This document shows positions 1-12,403 of a stretch of 64,000 nt of DNA, piece by piece (the stretch's first letter is position 1; the number at the start of each line of letters is the position of its first letter). The stretch is from positions 4,774,001-4,838,000 of the forward strand of contig CM033741.1 in assembly GCA_019671005.1 (NCBI GenBank), given 5' to 3'. The notes under the pieces were generated by a model that was not told where the DNA came from, did no database searches, and worked only from the letters and a program-made list of their open reading frames with translations. The translations under genes and the position numbers were made by a program. The DNA is from Hibiscus mutabilis (lineage: Eukaryota > Streptophyta > Magnoliopsida > Malvales > Malvaceae).

Positions 1-679
1 TTTGTGAATGTGCATACTGTAATTCACGCAGTTACTTGTATTTCTTGCGACCTACAGTTATATTTAATTTGCATTGCATATTATGTTGCAATCTGCATGC
101 ATCTCCCGCTTACTTGCCGTATGGTGGCATGGTGCCTAACATATCTTAAAGCATCTATCCACTAAATGATTTTAGGCTTACCGGAAGTATATGTGTTCAG
201 TCTATTCTGATTGAAGAAAAGTATTTACTTTTCGGTGCGATTTATAATTTTGTTACTCGAACATGGGTATGAGTTTCAGATACGATTATCGGCCCATGCA
301 AGTATGTTCATTTTTTTTCACGTTTTTTCATGTCTTTGGAGGGTTATATTCTCTTATCAATGTTCAAGTGGGAAAAAAGAGTCGGTGTAAGGCATGTTGA
401 TAGCATGCAGCACATTATAACAGATTTACAGATTCTCCTTTCTCTCTTTAGTTTCTTTATAAAATAGACCTATTGATAATGTAATATATGAGGTACAACA
501 CTTTGATCCATTTTTATGTGGTTTGGCTGCTGCAAATTGTTGGTGTCTGCCTTTTCCTTTTTGCGGTTTTGCATAGGGTTATAAAGTATGCGAGTTGTGT
601 GCAATTCCAGTTGTAGTTTTTTCCTGATTTTAGATTTTACAGGATTAGTCACAGCTTTTTTGCTTCTTGGTTAATGCAG
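1..679 (+). other. Intron upstream of the transporter's last exon
   Basis: No coding segment with family similarity is visible here in any frame. The stretch is T-rich with many in-frame stops and ends in a pyrimidine-rich tract followed by the acceptor TTAATGCAG at 671-679, so I read it as intron of the transporter gene whose last exon follows. Earlier exons must lie left of the window. Confidence 0.6.
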
Positions 680-1009
680 ATGTTTATCATACTTTCATGT
701 ACCATAGCAGTAGGAACGAACCTCAGCCAGTTCATCTGCATCGGCAGGTTTACTGCCGTGTCCTTTCAAGTACTTGGCCATATGAAGACGATCCTTGTGT
801 TGATTATGGGATTCTTTTTCTTTGGAAAAGATGGTCTCAATCTACATGTGGTTCTGGGGATGATCATAGCTGTGGCCGGAATGATTTGGTATGGAAATGC
901 TTCATCTAAGCCCGGTGGGAAAGAGCGCCGGAGCCTGTCTCTCCCCACGACCCGACAACAGAAGCCTGGTAGCTTATCAGATTCTAATGAACACGACGCA
1001 AAAGTCTAA
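680..1009 (+). CDS. UDP-rhamnose/UDP-galactose-type nucleotide-sugar transporter, last exon (partial)
   Basis: This is the C-terminal exon of a triose-phosphate-translocator-superfamily nucleotide-sugar transporter of the KT/URGT type. Such proteins sit in the Golgi membrane and import UDP-sugars used for cell-wall polysaccharide synthesis. About 109 residues are encoded. They include three hydrophobic membrane segments, the family motif IGRFTAVSFQVLGHMKT, the segment GMIIAVAGMIWYGNASS, and a basic tail beginning KPGGKERRSL that would face the cytosol. The exon begins after the AG at 678-679 and ends at the TAA at 1007-1009. The exact sugar substrate cannot be read from the sequence. No lesion is seen. 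The N-terminal half of the gene is outside the window. Confidence 0.85.
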   Translation: MFIILSCTIAVGTNLSQFICIGRFTAVSFQVLGHMKTILVLIMGFFFFGKDGLNLHVVLGMIIAVAGMIWYGNASSKPGGKERRSLSLPTTRQQKPGSLSDSNEHDAKV

Positions 1010-2853
1010 TTCTAATTCTCCGTGTAGGTAAGTTAAAAGTTGCTGATTTTTCAGCAAGTTATTGATTTATCCATATGATTAGGATGGGGGAAAAAGAAAC
1101 AGCCTTAGTTTTAATGATTTTTACACTTTTTATTCTTTTGTAATGGGTTCACTCTGAGGGAATGGAAAATTTTCGGATAGGGTTAGATGCTTCTTATATT
1201 TCAGGAATATAATTTATATATTTTTTCTTGCTTTTTTGGGTTTCATTTTCTTCATGTTGGATCTCTCATTTTAAATTGATTTTTTGAATTTTATAGTCTA
1301 TCGATTTGATATCCAGAAGGAATGTTTATAGTTGAGTACTAAGTTTTATATCCGTTGACCAAGTTAATCCAGAGGCTTAAATCGTTCAAATTATGAGTGA
1401 CGTGCTAGATCAATATCACAATTCACATCAGCTTTAGAAAATTACTTAACACGTGGTTAATCATGGCACATCAATCACGGTATTAGTCTATTGCGATTAT
1501 ATATTTACGGTTAGCGTGAAATTTTCTTTACTGTGTTAAAAGGGGTGATTAGTGGAGATTTCAAAGGTAAAACTTCTAACACTTCACTAAAGTTTCAAAA
1601 TTTATGATACCTATTACGATGTTCAATGGTCAGTAATCGTGATCAACGGTTGATCAATGTTTCTAACTAATATTAAAATAATTAATACTAATACCAAAAT
1701 ATATTGTTTTATCAGAGTATCTCATTGATCTAAAATTTTTATCGTTTACCAAAATATAAATATGTAAATATCAAAATATCTAACGTTTGGTTAAAATATG
1801 TAACATCTACTATAATTTATATTTTACCAAAATCTGATTCGATGATTTATTTGATTATTTATATATTAATAAAATATAATTGTTTTATTTTATTAATTGT
1901 ACTGTGTAAGTTTTATCCAATTATTTTAAAACTGTAGAAGAAAATTTCGTGAGAGTGTTGCTCAATGCAAGATTGATTCTATTAAAAATGTGGTTAATAG
2001 ACAACAATATAATCGATTTGGCAAAGAGCAAAAGACTTATTTATTAAAGATGTTTGAATTTTAACTTATTATTTTAAAATTTTGATACTTTCTTAAATAT
2101 TTTTTAATTTTTTATTGTTTTCAATAAATTTTATATTATTTAAATAATTATTTAAAAATATTTAGTTTTTTAATGTTAAAACCTCATATTTTTATTTTTT
2201 TTCTTAAGAATAAAATAAATTCTCAAACTTAAAAAAAAAACAATCAAACCCTCCTATAGTATATCATTTTACCGATTCAAGTACTCAGTTAAATGAAAAC
2301 AGTAAGTACAATTTTTTTTCCGAAATAATTCAAGGTATTTTTAACCCTATGTTATTATATTAGTTATCTATTAATGTTACATCATATCAAAATTTTAAAC
2401 TTATACGTATCATATTTATAATAACGTGTTCGAAAATTGGACGTGTTTGATTTAATTAATCAATATGTTTGAACTAAATGTTCATTAAATTGTAAAATAA
2501 TGATACCAGCGATTTTCTATATTTTAAGTTTTTTTTTATCAAAACATCTTAGACATTTAAACCAAATACAATGTTATCATTAATCATCAACTACATTTAA
2601 GACATGTTTGGTACTGGTTATATATAATGTTTTAATTAGAATTAAAATTAATTTTTTAAACATCTAGTAGTCAACTAAAGCTTGGTGTCATGAATTGAGT
2701 GACAACAACTCAATTAACTAAAATATAATTTAAACAAACATATGAAAAGGAAATTCGCGCCCAAAATTTGTCTTAATGAAAACACTACAGTTCTTAAAAG
2801 CAAGTAAATAAACTCATATATCCCTTCAAAACATAAATATATGTATGAAGCAC
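1010..2853. other. 3' flank and AT-rich intergenic DNA
   Basis: The first 200 bases are probably the transporter 3' UTR. The rest is strongly AT-rich with homopolymer runs. I see no open frame with family similarity and no clear terminal repeats. Confidence 0.5.
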
Positions 2854-4446
2854 TCAACGCTTCTTTGAGACACCAACTGTCTTCCCTCTGCGGCCTCCTG
2901 TAGTCTTGGTGTGCTGACCATGGACACGAAGGCCCCAATAGTGCCTCAACCCGCGATGGTTCCTGCATGACGATATTACGAGACGTTAGCTGCCATCCCA
3001 TACCACAAAATTCGGAAGTTATGTTACTCGCAATTCTTAATTTTTTCAAAGTAGCATATGCAAAGATTAATTAAACACCATCATCATGCTTAGATAGAGT
3101 TGGCTTGATCACATCTTTCTAAGCATCAAATAACTGGCACATAAAATAACACATGCACAACTCTTAATTCCGACACAAATCAGTAAAAAGCAACAACAGA
3201 GGATTATTAACCTGATCTTTTTCAGGAGCTCCAAGTCATCTCTCAACTTCATGTCGAGAGCATTAGAAACAACCTGGGAATACTTCCCATCCTTGTAATC
3301 CTTTTGTCTATTCAAAAACCAGTCCTGAATTTTAAACTGCCTGGGGTTGGCAACAATGGTCATCAGATTGTCCAGTTCCTGCACAGTCAACTCACCAGCC
3401 CTAATAGCAGGAAGAAGTGAATCAAATAAAATCCCCACAATAAACTACAAAAAAAAACTGAATACCATAGAGCATCATCGTCAAGCCACTACCTACACCA
3501 ATATACCTATGTTGTTCCGACTCTTCATTTTTCTTTAAGTACCACTGTCCGACATCCGTACCGGGCACATATTTGGATATATAATATAAGAATAAGATCT
3601 TCCAAGGATCCTTACAGATATAAATATGGGAATATGGTCCTTCAAGGCCCTCACATACCCACAACCGACACACTCACAGTCTCTCTAGAGTTAGAGTAGA
3701 ATAGGCCTATACTATATACATGGTTCCAGTCTACAAGTACAATGGCCGTACATCTCCCCATCTACATACCGGGATGTTTATCGTCACCTGCAGATATGTC
3801 TCATTGGTAAAAACCAATAACTTCTCACTCAAGAGGGTCACTTTCACAACACAAGTATATAATCTAAAGTAGAAAAAACAACTCATGATTTTCTTCCACA
3901 AGCACGTAATATAATCACATCTCTACCAATATCATTCATTTCAACATGAAATACCTCAAAACGTACCATATACCATTGCCTAAAACTTTCAGCCATAATC
4001 TTAGTATTCCCTAATGAAGCCTAAAATTGACATAAAAACAGAATCTTCACATCTAAAATTTCCAAAAACAAAGAAAACAAACCTCTTGTTCATATCGACA
4101 TCAGCCTTCTTGCAGACAATGTTAGCGAAACACCTTCCGATACCCTTGATGGAAGTCATAGCAAACATAATCTTCTACTTTCCATCAACGTTGGTATTCA
4201 GTACACGTAAAATGTGCTGAAAATCTTCGTTGGCCACCGGAGACTATACACAAAACAAAACAACATTAAATGAAGTTAAAAGCATAAAAACGAAACAGGT
4301 TTAGATTTTTATAAAAGCTGTTAGTCAGATCAAGTAAAATGAAGTACTATATAAAAAGCAACAGAAGGAGATGAACTAAACAATTAATTGCCAATACAGC
4401 TGTTGAGACTAGAGATTTTGAAGAGAGAATAAACCCTAATTACCAT
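2854..4446 (-). pseudogene. RPS18: 40S ribosomal protein S18 copy with in-frame stop
   Basis: Four exons on the minus strand spell a near-complete S18 (uS13): start ATG 4446-4444, then 4243-4083, 3400-3212 and 2962-2854. All junctions are canonical GT-AG. S18 is a 40S head protein contacting the tRNA and the 60S subunit. Exon 2 reads MSPVANEDFQHILRVLNT and then GK-stop-KIM: the normal CAG (Gln) after DGK is TAG. Other departures from the highly conserved family sequence are R to C in GIGRCFAN, P to Q in FKIQDW, R to L in DDLELLKK, R to H in LRVHGQH, and one extra Gly in TTGGRRGK. Several are C-to-T or G-to-A changes. Because introns are kept this is a DNA-level duplicate, not a retrocopy. An intact S18 gene must exist elsewhere. 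Translation from this copy would stop after about 24 residues, so I call it a pseudogene; a sequencing error at the stop is the alternative. Confidence 0.88.
3509..3665 (+). repeat. Dispersed intronic repeat, copy 1
   Basis: The stretch starts near GTTGTTCCGACTCTTC and contains CACTGTCCGACATCCGTACC followed by an AAGGATCC segment. A diverged copy in the same orientation relative to the window occurs at about 39689-39860. Here it lies in the second intron of the S18 pseudogene. I cannot assign it to a named family. Confidence 0.5.
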
Positions 4447-4599
4447 TTTTGTGAGCAGCGATGAGAATTGGGGGAAGATGAGAGATGAGGCTCTGGGGAC
4501 GCTGAGGAGTTGAAGTGAATAGCCAGCCTACTTATCAGGGTTTAGTCCCCGCAGTATTATAAAGGATTACATAACGAACAAAATAAAAACAAAAAATAT

Positions 4600-5273
4600 G
4601 GTAAAATCCAACCAATGTCACTAAGTTATGTTTTTGATTACAAACATGTCATTTGTTTCTAAAGATTATAATTTAGTTACTTGATTAAAAACTTTTACAA
4701 ATATGTCACTCCACCAGTAAAATTAAAATTGATGTATAATGTGACATGGTATATAACAACTTTTTTTTGAACAAGTAGGATATAACAACTTTAGTCTCAA
4801 ATTTATATATTATATTATTTTGGTTTAATTCAAAATAAACCAATAAATTTAATAATTCATATTTAAACATTTCAATTAGTGGGTTGATTGTGTCTTTTAG
4901 CTAGCGACGTTAGGGTTATAATGAGTTTGTTCCATTAGTTAGTTTTCTAGTAGTAAAATGATTATATTTGTCGAGTTATCTCATTTGTCTATTATCCAGC
5001 TAATGGACAATAGTAGAAAATGCTACAAGCGGTAAGAGACTGTGCCAAGAGGGTGCGGTGTCAAAAATTTTAAACATGAATGATTAATATACTTAAAAAA
5101 TTTGATAGAATATATGAGTTTGGAGGATTAAAATTGTGTCACATTTTAATTTTAATGGCAAAATGACTTGTTTGTAGCAAAATTTTAATTGAATGACTAA
5201 ATTGTAACTTTTAGAAAAAAGTGACATATATGTAATTTAACAAGTAATTGAGTGATAAGAAGTGTATTTTACC
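4600..5273. mobile_element. Mutator-like MITE with 9-bp target duplication
   Basis: The ends are inverted repeats: GGTAAAATCCAACCAATGTC on the left and the complement of a segment ending GTGTATTTTACC on the right, with similarity continuing inward (CACTAAGTTA against CACTCAATTA). The flanks are AAAAAATAT (4591-4599) and AAAAAATAG (5274-5282), an 8/9 match, consistent with the 9-bp duplication of Mutator-like elements. There is no coding capacity. It sits about 150 bases upstream of the S18 pseudogene start codon. Confidence 0.7.
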
Positions 5274-5468
5274 AAAAAATAGAAATGGAATTTAAAAGTA
5301 TATATATTTTTAATAAATCTAAAAGTTATAAATTATATTAATATATTTGTATAATGTTTATATTTTCTATAACTAATATATTCTAAAAACATAAATGTAA
5401 TTGATTTCGGTATTTAATCTAAATTTTATTTTTCAATATTATAACAACTTTTTAATTTGATTTAGTGG

Positions 5469-5469
<1 letters not shown>

Positions 5470-5535
<66 letters not shown>
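5470..5535. repeat. (AT)n microsatellite
   Basis: About 33 uninterrupted AT dinucleotides. It is probably highly length-variable between individuals. Confidence 0.95.
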
Positions 5536-5537
<2 letters not shown>

Positions 5538-5606
5538 AGAGATCCATGTTTGATTCATCCCATTTAATCTATTTTACCAATAAGACAATGACGCGTATTG
5601 TATAAA

Positions 5607-5887
5607 AGCTTAAATGAAAAATAGGTGCCTAAAATATATATATTTTTTAACTTTAGATGTTTAAAGTATTTTTTTTGTAAAAATAGGTGCCCAAAGTTTT
5701 AAAAGTTATGATTTTAGGTGCTGGTCGTTAATGGGTGTTAAAAATATTTTTTTAACCAATCAATGCTTGACACATGGCATATTTAATTATAACTTTTGAA
5801 ACTTTAAGCACATATTTTTATAAAAAATACTTTAGAACTTAAAGTTCAAAAAAAGCATACTTTGGACACCTATTTTTCATTTAAGCC
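5607..5887. mobile_element. Small Mutator-like MITE with perfect 9-bp target duplication
   Basis: The left end AGCTTAAATGAAAAATAGGT matches the complement of the right end (GGCTTAAATGAAAAATAGGT), and the inverted repeats run about 80 bases. TTGTATAAA flanks both sides (5598-5606 and 5888-5896). The 281-bp element has no coding capacity. Confidence 0.82.
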
Positions 5888-6297
5888 TTGTATAAAATAT
5901 TATAATATTAAATATATTAAATTAAATTATAAAATTCAAAAACAAACGAGAGTCAATTTAAAATTAAATTAAAATACATTAAAAATTAAATTAAAATTTA
6001 AGAAACTAAACTAAATAGTGTTTGTAAAAATTAGGGACACTAATGACAAAAATAACTATAATTACCAAACAAGCCTTTAATATATTTTAAAAGTGACTTT
6101 ATCTAGTTAAGCCTTCTTTTATTAGCAAGAAGTGGATTAAGCCCAAATAAATGATCCAAACACACGAACCATCAACTTGCCTTGCTCGCTCTTTTCCGAC
6201 TCCGAAGATCGTTAAAAGGAGACGATCGATAACTAAGTTGAAGCTAAGCATGATGTCGACTTAGTTAAATATTTTCCGGAGGGAAAAAAGGGAAGAA

Positions 6298-9200
6298 ATG
6301 AATCTCAAATTTTATATCATTTTCTCATTATTTCTTCGCAACGTAATCGCCAGAGGTGGATATGGCGTCAATTCTTTATCTTCAGCTTCAGGTCCTCTTT
6401 TCTCACTTTGGTTCAGTTTACAGCTTAACGTTGTGAATTAAGATTCCTTGTTTTCTTTTTTTAATCTATTTTGCATATACAACTAAATAAATTTATGTTT
6501 GTATGGAAAAAAGAAGCCCGATGATCTTTGAACTTCTACATGGTGTGGCCAGGATATTCTTTTGCAATTCGGTGTTTAAGTTACAGATGATTGATTTTGG
6601 TCTGACTCTATCTATATATTTAGGGTTTCCAAATCATGGTTCTGCCGGTTCTGCAAGGCATTTGTTCGAAGACAATCAATCTCGCCACCCGAGGTTTTTC
6701 TTTTTAAATCAAAGTAGATTAGATTTTTGTGTTTTGTGAATAATTTGAGGAGTTTCTTAATTACAGAACTGTTGATGCTCGTGGCTACATGACTAATTCT
6801 GTATTAGAGACGATAGTGAAGGAATTTGGGCGAAGATGTAATCACATTTCTAGAATATACAGCTGATTATTTCATTTTTGTTTTTGCTTTTTCTTGCTTA
6901 TGATCTTTCCCAATTTTTTTGATGAAATAGAGTAGGAATTTTCTCATTAAAAGAGTTGATAGTTTTGTGGAACGAATGGAGTAGTTTAGTGTTCCATGGA
7001 GGTTATATACTGATTGTTAATTTATTACTCTCTTTGAGGGCATTTTCAATATCGGCATCAGTATTGGAAAGAGTGTGCTAGGTTTTCCTCTGGTAATAGT
7101 TTTGTTTCAACTTACTTCCTTTTCTGCACATGCATGTTAGCAATTATTTCCTAATGATTTTTGTTACACTGCTTTGAAGCATTTGTGTTTGTAAGGATTA
7201 TTCTCAATTTTATTTAAGTGTTTAGTGATTCTCTTTGTGTAGTGGGTGATAGAGATCTCTGACAAACCAGGCAAGGAAGAGCCTGAACCTGCATTCAAGG
7301 TAAATGATTTAGTGCTCTATCACCTATAAAGGTACATGGTTAAGAACTTATGTGAAATCACAATTGTTTTACAAATGATTCCCTTTTAATATGGTTAAGA
7401 ACTTAGAAATTCGATGGAAGAAATCAATAAGATAAAATTGGAGGAAAACAAAATTTGAAATGTTGAAACATTAAAAGAATCTTCTCAAGGACTGTGCTGT
7501 CTTATGTGCTTTATAACAATCTGGAACCTATTTTGAAGTTGAATTACGTTTGAAGAAAGTTTCAGTAGTAAAGGTTTGAAAAAAATGAGAACTGCAAGAT
7601 GAGACCTTTGTTTTCACCTTTCACATTCTCTGATAAAAACTTTTTTTTCCTCCCCTTCAACAACTTTCTTTTGTTGATTTTTATTAAATGTACCCTGTTC
7701 TTTATCAAGTATTACACCCATTTTTATGACAAGTATTGGGAACGTGAATTTCCAAGACAATTCTCTTCCCATCTTATCAGCATGATGAATGTTCTTTGTA
7801 TTTTATATCAATGGTGGTTGGAGACTTAGGCTTTGCTTGGTTGAGAGGAAAAGTGTAAGGATGGAAGGAGAGAGTGGAAAAGTTGAAAGAAAATAAATTT
7901 CGAGTGTGCTTGGTAGGAAAGGAAAGTGAAGGAGGATCATTTTCCATCTGCATGTGTAAAAGCAAATCATTCCAAATTGGAAGGAAAAAATAGAGAAATG
8001 TGAGTTAGTTCAAAGTACGTATAGTTTTCTTTCCTCTCATTTTTCAACTCTACCAAGCAATAAATGGAAATTCAATTTTTTCATCCTTCCTACCGAGCAC
8101 ACCAATGGAAAGAAACTTTTTTCCGTCTTTCTACTTTTCTACCCCATTAATTTTCCATCCTTCCAATTTTCTTTCCACTCTACCAAGAAAAGCCTTGGAG
8201 TTGTTTTCCTTTCTATTGCATCATCATGGCTCATTTTTTGTTCAAAACATGGTTAATTATCTGCTATTCAAGGAACTGTTATATTGTTTTCAGTGGTAAA
8301 ATCGAAGCCCGATTTGCTTGATATTGCAGTTTGTTGGTAATGTGCATGGAAATGAACCAGTTGGTCGCGAGCTTCTTCTACTTCTTGCAAACTGGATATG
8401 CGACAACTATATGAAGGATCCATTGGTACTTTTCTATTCCTTTTACTGCATGTAAGTGCATTTCTTCTTTTTTCTGCATGATGTTGTGAATAGGATTTAT
8501 GTGCATTTTCAGTGTTTTTTCCATGATGCTTACTGGGGTTATGCATTGCGGTTTTCTTACTTGTAATCATGCTTTTCTCGTGGGTGATTTGTTGAAGCTT
8601 AATGCTATTTGAATATACTTCTAGATTTTCAAGTTGTTTCTGAGACATTTTAGAGACATTCATCTCTCCCATGGTCATTGGGAAAAGTGGTTTGCTTGAG
8701 AAGTGAGAACTGAATCGTATGTCTGAACAACATCTTGTATTCGCATTAGGTAATTTTTTCTGATGTCTTTGACAGATTTAATCAATAAAAAGGATGCAAT
8801 TATATCCATGCATGCCTTATCCATAAACAAATACATATGCAATCACATGAATGATTGGTTGGGCTCAGTCCACTGTTCATATGATTGCATTTTCTCAGTC
8901 AAAAAGCCAGTTCATTCTTAATTCACTCTTCAATAAAAGGCTGATCTTCCTCGACTTTACAAGTATTACTTTGATAATACTAACAGATGACTTATGTCAG
9001 TTTAGTATGCTTTCCGTTCACATTTGTCTGATTATGGTGTTATGCAGGCATGTCACATTAATCTTTCTGAATTGTGGAATGTGTGCTGCTTTAATTTATG
9101 ACCCTCATCATATTTGGTTTTTAAAAAGTTGCCTAACCTGTAGTATTTGTTGATAGTACAGGTTAACTTGATTGTTGACAAGGTTCACCTTCACATTCTT

Positions 9201-11645
9201 CCATCAATGAATCCTGATGGGTTTTCTCTTAGTAGACGTGAAAATGCAAATAATATTGATCTAAATCGAGATTTTCCCGATCAGGTAACTCTCCTGCAAT
9301 GTTGATTTTAGTTTGGGACATTTGATTTCGAGTTGAACCTTACAAATCAGAAGCAAATGAATCTTCTAAGACCGGCATACCTAATCTTGAAAGGTGTATT
9401 TTGGTTTTCTGTATCTTAATCAACTGGTTCAGGTTAAAAAAAAATCCTAATTGAATAATTGGTGTTAAGGATTATGCTTTTCCTAAATCACGATTGATAC
9501 TCTAATTTGCAGGATTTATAATAGTTTTGTAACATCTTGCAGGAAGGTGGTATGCGGATTAAATTAGGAAAGCCCTTCATGTACCATATATGTTATATTT
9601 GTTCTGTTTAATTATGGAAAACCCTTTTGCTTTCATATTTATAGATGTTCTTCTGACATGTAGAGTTTAATAAAGACAATCAGATTAGGTTTTCTCATTA
9701 AAGATAGCATTGGGTGCAGTGTTCACATTGATACGATTATTTATTTATTTTATTGTTATGGAAGAATCTAAAAGGTGAGAGCACATCTTGATATAATTGG
9801 ATTGATTGGCAGAGTTAAAAAATTGAAACTAGTGGTTGATTAGAGATTCTTATTTTTAGGGTCGGTGTTTAATTTATTTTTCATGGTAATAAAAGTTGTA
9901 ATTGGTGTTATTATAGCTACATATATTTAGTTCGACTTATAACATCAGAAAGGGATATGTTTTCTACTTGTAGTTTTCATCCAAATTATTGAAAATGATC
10001 CTAACTGAGGATTCATTTTTAAGGCAAAAATTTTATTGGATCCTGTTTATATGTGCACTCATCTTTTAGTTTCATAATCATTGTGTATTGCTTTCGGTTG
10101 TTCTATATCGCTAGATTTTATTGGATTTACTCCTTTTCCCCATATTAAATGACCATGGCTAATAAAATCTGCCAGTTCTTTCCCTGGAATGATGATGAGG
10201 ATGCACGACAACCTGAAACAAAAGCAATTATGAGTTGGTTGAGAGAGATGCATTTTACAGCATCTGCAAGTTTGCATGGGGTAATATTTTGTTCTCACTT
10301 ATCTTGTTGTGTATTCAGTAAACTCAGAGAGAGTTCTAGTGTTGTTGGATTTTGACAATAGCTGTTACTTTTTCTTTGTCAATGTCCAAGTAACATACAT
10401 GTACGATACGAGTTTATATTCAAAGGTATAATCCTGTGTTAGGCGGCCAAAGTAAGGGCAGTAAGAAAAATTTAACTATATACTCTGGATTCTGGAAAAC
10501 CGAAGAAATGGAAAACTAAAGCCTGCTGCCTCTTCTTGTACATGCAATGGACCATGAATGTTTTATTGTTTGGTACAAATATGCCTATTCTCTTCCTTTA
10601 ATCTTTTATTTAAGTTTGATTTATAGATGTTTTTTTTTTGTTTGTTTATTGTTTTCTGTTTTTTTTTTTTGGCATAAAAAACAAAAAGAAAATAGCAAAA
10701 GTATTCACCAAGCAGTGCCTTATTGAGCGTGGACTTTTAATTCTATAAGTTTTATTATCATCAAATTTAGGTGGCTGCCTTTCAGATCCAGTAAATGTTT
10801 TTACCTTGTAATGATGTACATATTAAGTTCTGTCTTATTACTTCAAATATCTGATATTGGTAGAATTGGGCTATGAATTTGTTCTTATTTAGAAAATATA
10901 TACAAGAAACATAATGAGAGAGCCCTTATTAACATTGCATTGTTCTCAGGGTGCACTTCTTGCAAACTATCCATGGGACGGAAGTCTGGATAGGAGGTGA
11001 TTCTTCTTCATTATCAGCTTTAAAGTTGCACCTACGTAGTCATTCAAGTTCCTTGTAGCTGCCGTCTGTTATTTAAAGATATTGTGTCCAGGCATGTTAG
11101 ACTATCAGGTGTTATATCTAGGCATGCTAGACTTCTGACTTTATTCCTGTTTCAGTCATAACTGTCTAAATCCTTTTTAAGCAAGCAATTATCATAGGTG
11201 GCATATTTCCACGTTGTGGTTTTCAGGCTTTTGTTTCACTTCAATTCTTTTTATTTGTCAATGCCAGCATATGTTTTGTTTATTTATGTTGTAACACAAT
11301 CTTTAATAACTTCCAGGTTGATTTCACCGTGATCATTTCTGCATTAATGAATGGTTGTAGCCTTGTGGATCCCCATGCCTTTTGTTTAGTTCATAATGAG
11401 TTTCACTTGTCACAACAATGCTGTTAGTAACACAACTCTTCTATATCTCTACATCTTATGAACAACATAAAATTGGTTTCTTTCGTTATATGAATGCAAA
11501 CTGAATCTTTCAAATGCAATGCTGGTCAAAGTTTCTCATAATAGTATGGTTTAAATCAGGAAGAATTATCATGCGTGCCCTGATGATGGAACATTCCGGT
11601 TCTTGGCAAGCATCTATAGTAAATCTCACTATAACATGTCTTTAA
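6298..11645 (+). pseudogene. SOL1: SOL1-like M14 carboxypeptidase gene, C-terminal half missing
   Basis: The family is the plant carboxypeptidase D/SOL1 group, Zn peptidases that trim C-terminal basic residues from secreted peptides in the secretory pathway. Exons: 6298-6391 (signal peptide MNLKFYIIFSLFLRNVIA), 6624-6693, 6767-6862, 7062-7092, 7243-7299, 8330-8425, 9162-9284, 10176-10280, 10950-10996, and 11560 onward. Visible motifs are HGNEPVGRELL (Zn ligands His and Glu), DLNRDFPDQ, and ASLHGGALLANYPWDG with the third Zn ligand His. The last exon reads KNYHACPDDGTFRFLASIYS and similarity stops after NMSL near 11645. About 268 of roughly 490 residues remain. The stretch carrying the catalytic Glu (FELTLEI in relatives), the transthyretin-like domain and the C-terminal membrane anchor are absent. 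In addition the donor of exon 3 reads ACAG|CTGATT instead of GT, and reading on gives an immediate TGA. All other splice sites are canonical. It is therefore very unlikely to make an active enzyme. Confidence 0.85.
7828..8195. mobile_element. MITE-like inverted-repeat element in a carboxypeptidase intron
   Basis: The left end AGGCTTTGCTTGGTTGAGAG pairs with the complement of the right end (AGGCTTTTCTTGGTAGAGTG), and purine-rich GGATGGAAGGA and its complement extend the arms. Flanks share only TGGAG, so the target duplication is uncertain. It lies in the intron between exons 5 and 6 of the SOL1-like gene. Confidence 0.6.
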
Positions 11646-12403
11646 AGGGCCACACAATTAGCCCGTGTTTTTAAAAGGGCCACAAGGCTTAGAAGTTACT
11701 CGATTAGGTCACTGAAATTGGCTTAACTCAATTCAATCCCCAAATTAACTAATTAGGGTTTCAGATACCTAATTCCCAAATGCTAGGGTTTCGAATTGGG
11801 GATTTTGGAATTAGGGATAGGGTTCCTAATTAAATTTTTAGGGTGTTGCAACTCTAGACTTAGACTTTAAGTAAACTAACTTAATTATAAAGTACAACAC
11901 TAATTCTAGTTTATGTACAACTCTAACTCCTCTTTTCCGTATAACTCACACAGACCAGGGTGAGGTCCCAAGTATTGTTGCCTTCATTTAATAGAACTAG
12001 CAAACCAAGATTTCTCCCTTTGCTGCAGTATATATATATATATATATATATATACACGAATGTATGTATATTAAATGAGTAAATGAAATGGTCGTAAGTT
12101 ATAACATGCTTAATTTCATTAAAGGGGGTTGAGACAACTGGTGTTAAATACTGGTAATGCATCATTATAATTTAACTTATTGCAACAAATGAATAGTGAT
12201 ATAAGCTTCAACGTATGATTCTATAGCACGGAAATAGATATGGTAACTATGTTCTACAATATTAACTATGACTATGACACCAACATCAGTTCAATAAAAG
12301 TTTTCTAGTAGCTTCAAAGAACCCCCGAGTCCCAAGTCATTCATAGTAGCAATTAAAATAAGTTTTTATAATGCACTCAAATCGGGATTGATTCTTGCCT
12401 AAC
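11646..12403. other. Junction between two truncated convergent genes
   Basis: Left of this stretch the carboxypeptidase gene stops matching its family; right of it the oxidase gene, on the other strand, stops likewise. The stretch contains repeated AGGGCCACA words, a few telomere-like AGGGTTTC words, and a (TA)n run at about 12030-12052. None of the missing exons of either gene can be found in it. Confidence 0.6.

Noticed and set aside
5470..5535. AT-rich origin or matrix attachment site
   Set aside because: It is a simple (AT)n microsatellite; nothing else supports a functional role.
8268..8678. 136-codon open frame on the minus strand
   Set aside because: It overlaps, on the opposite strand, a carboxypeptidase exon with zinc-ligand motifs and its introns. 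The composition is not gene-like.
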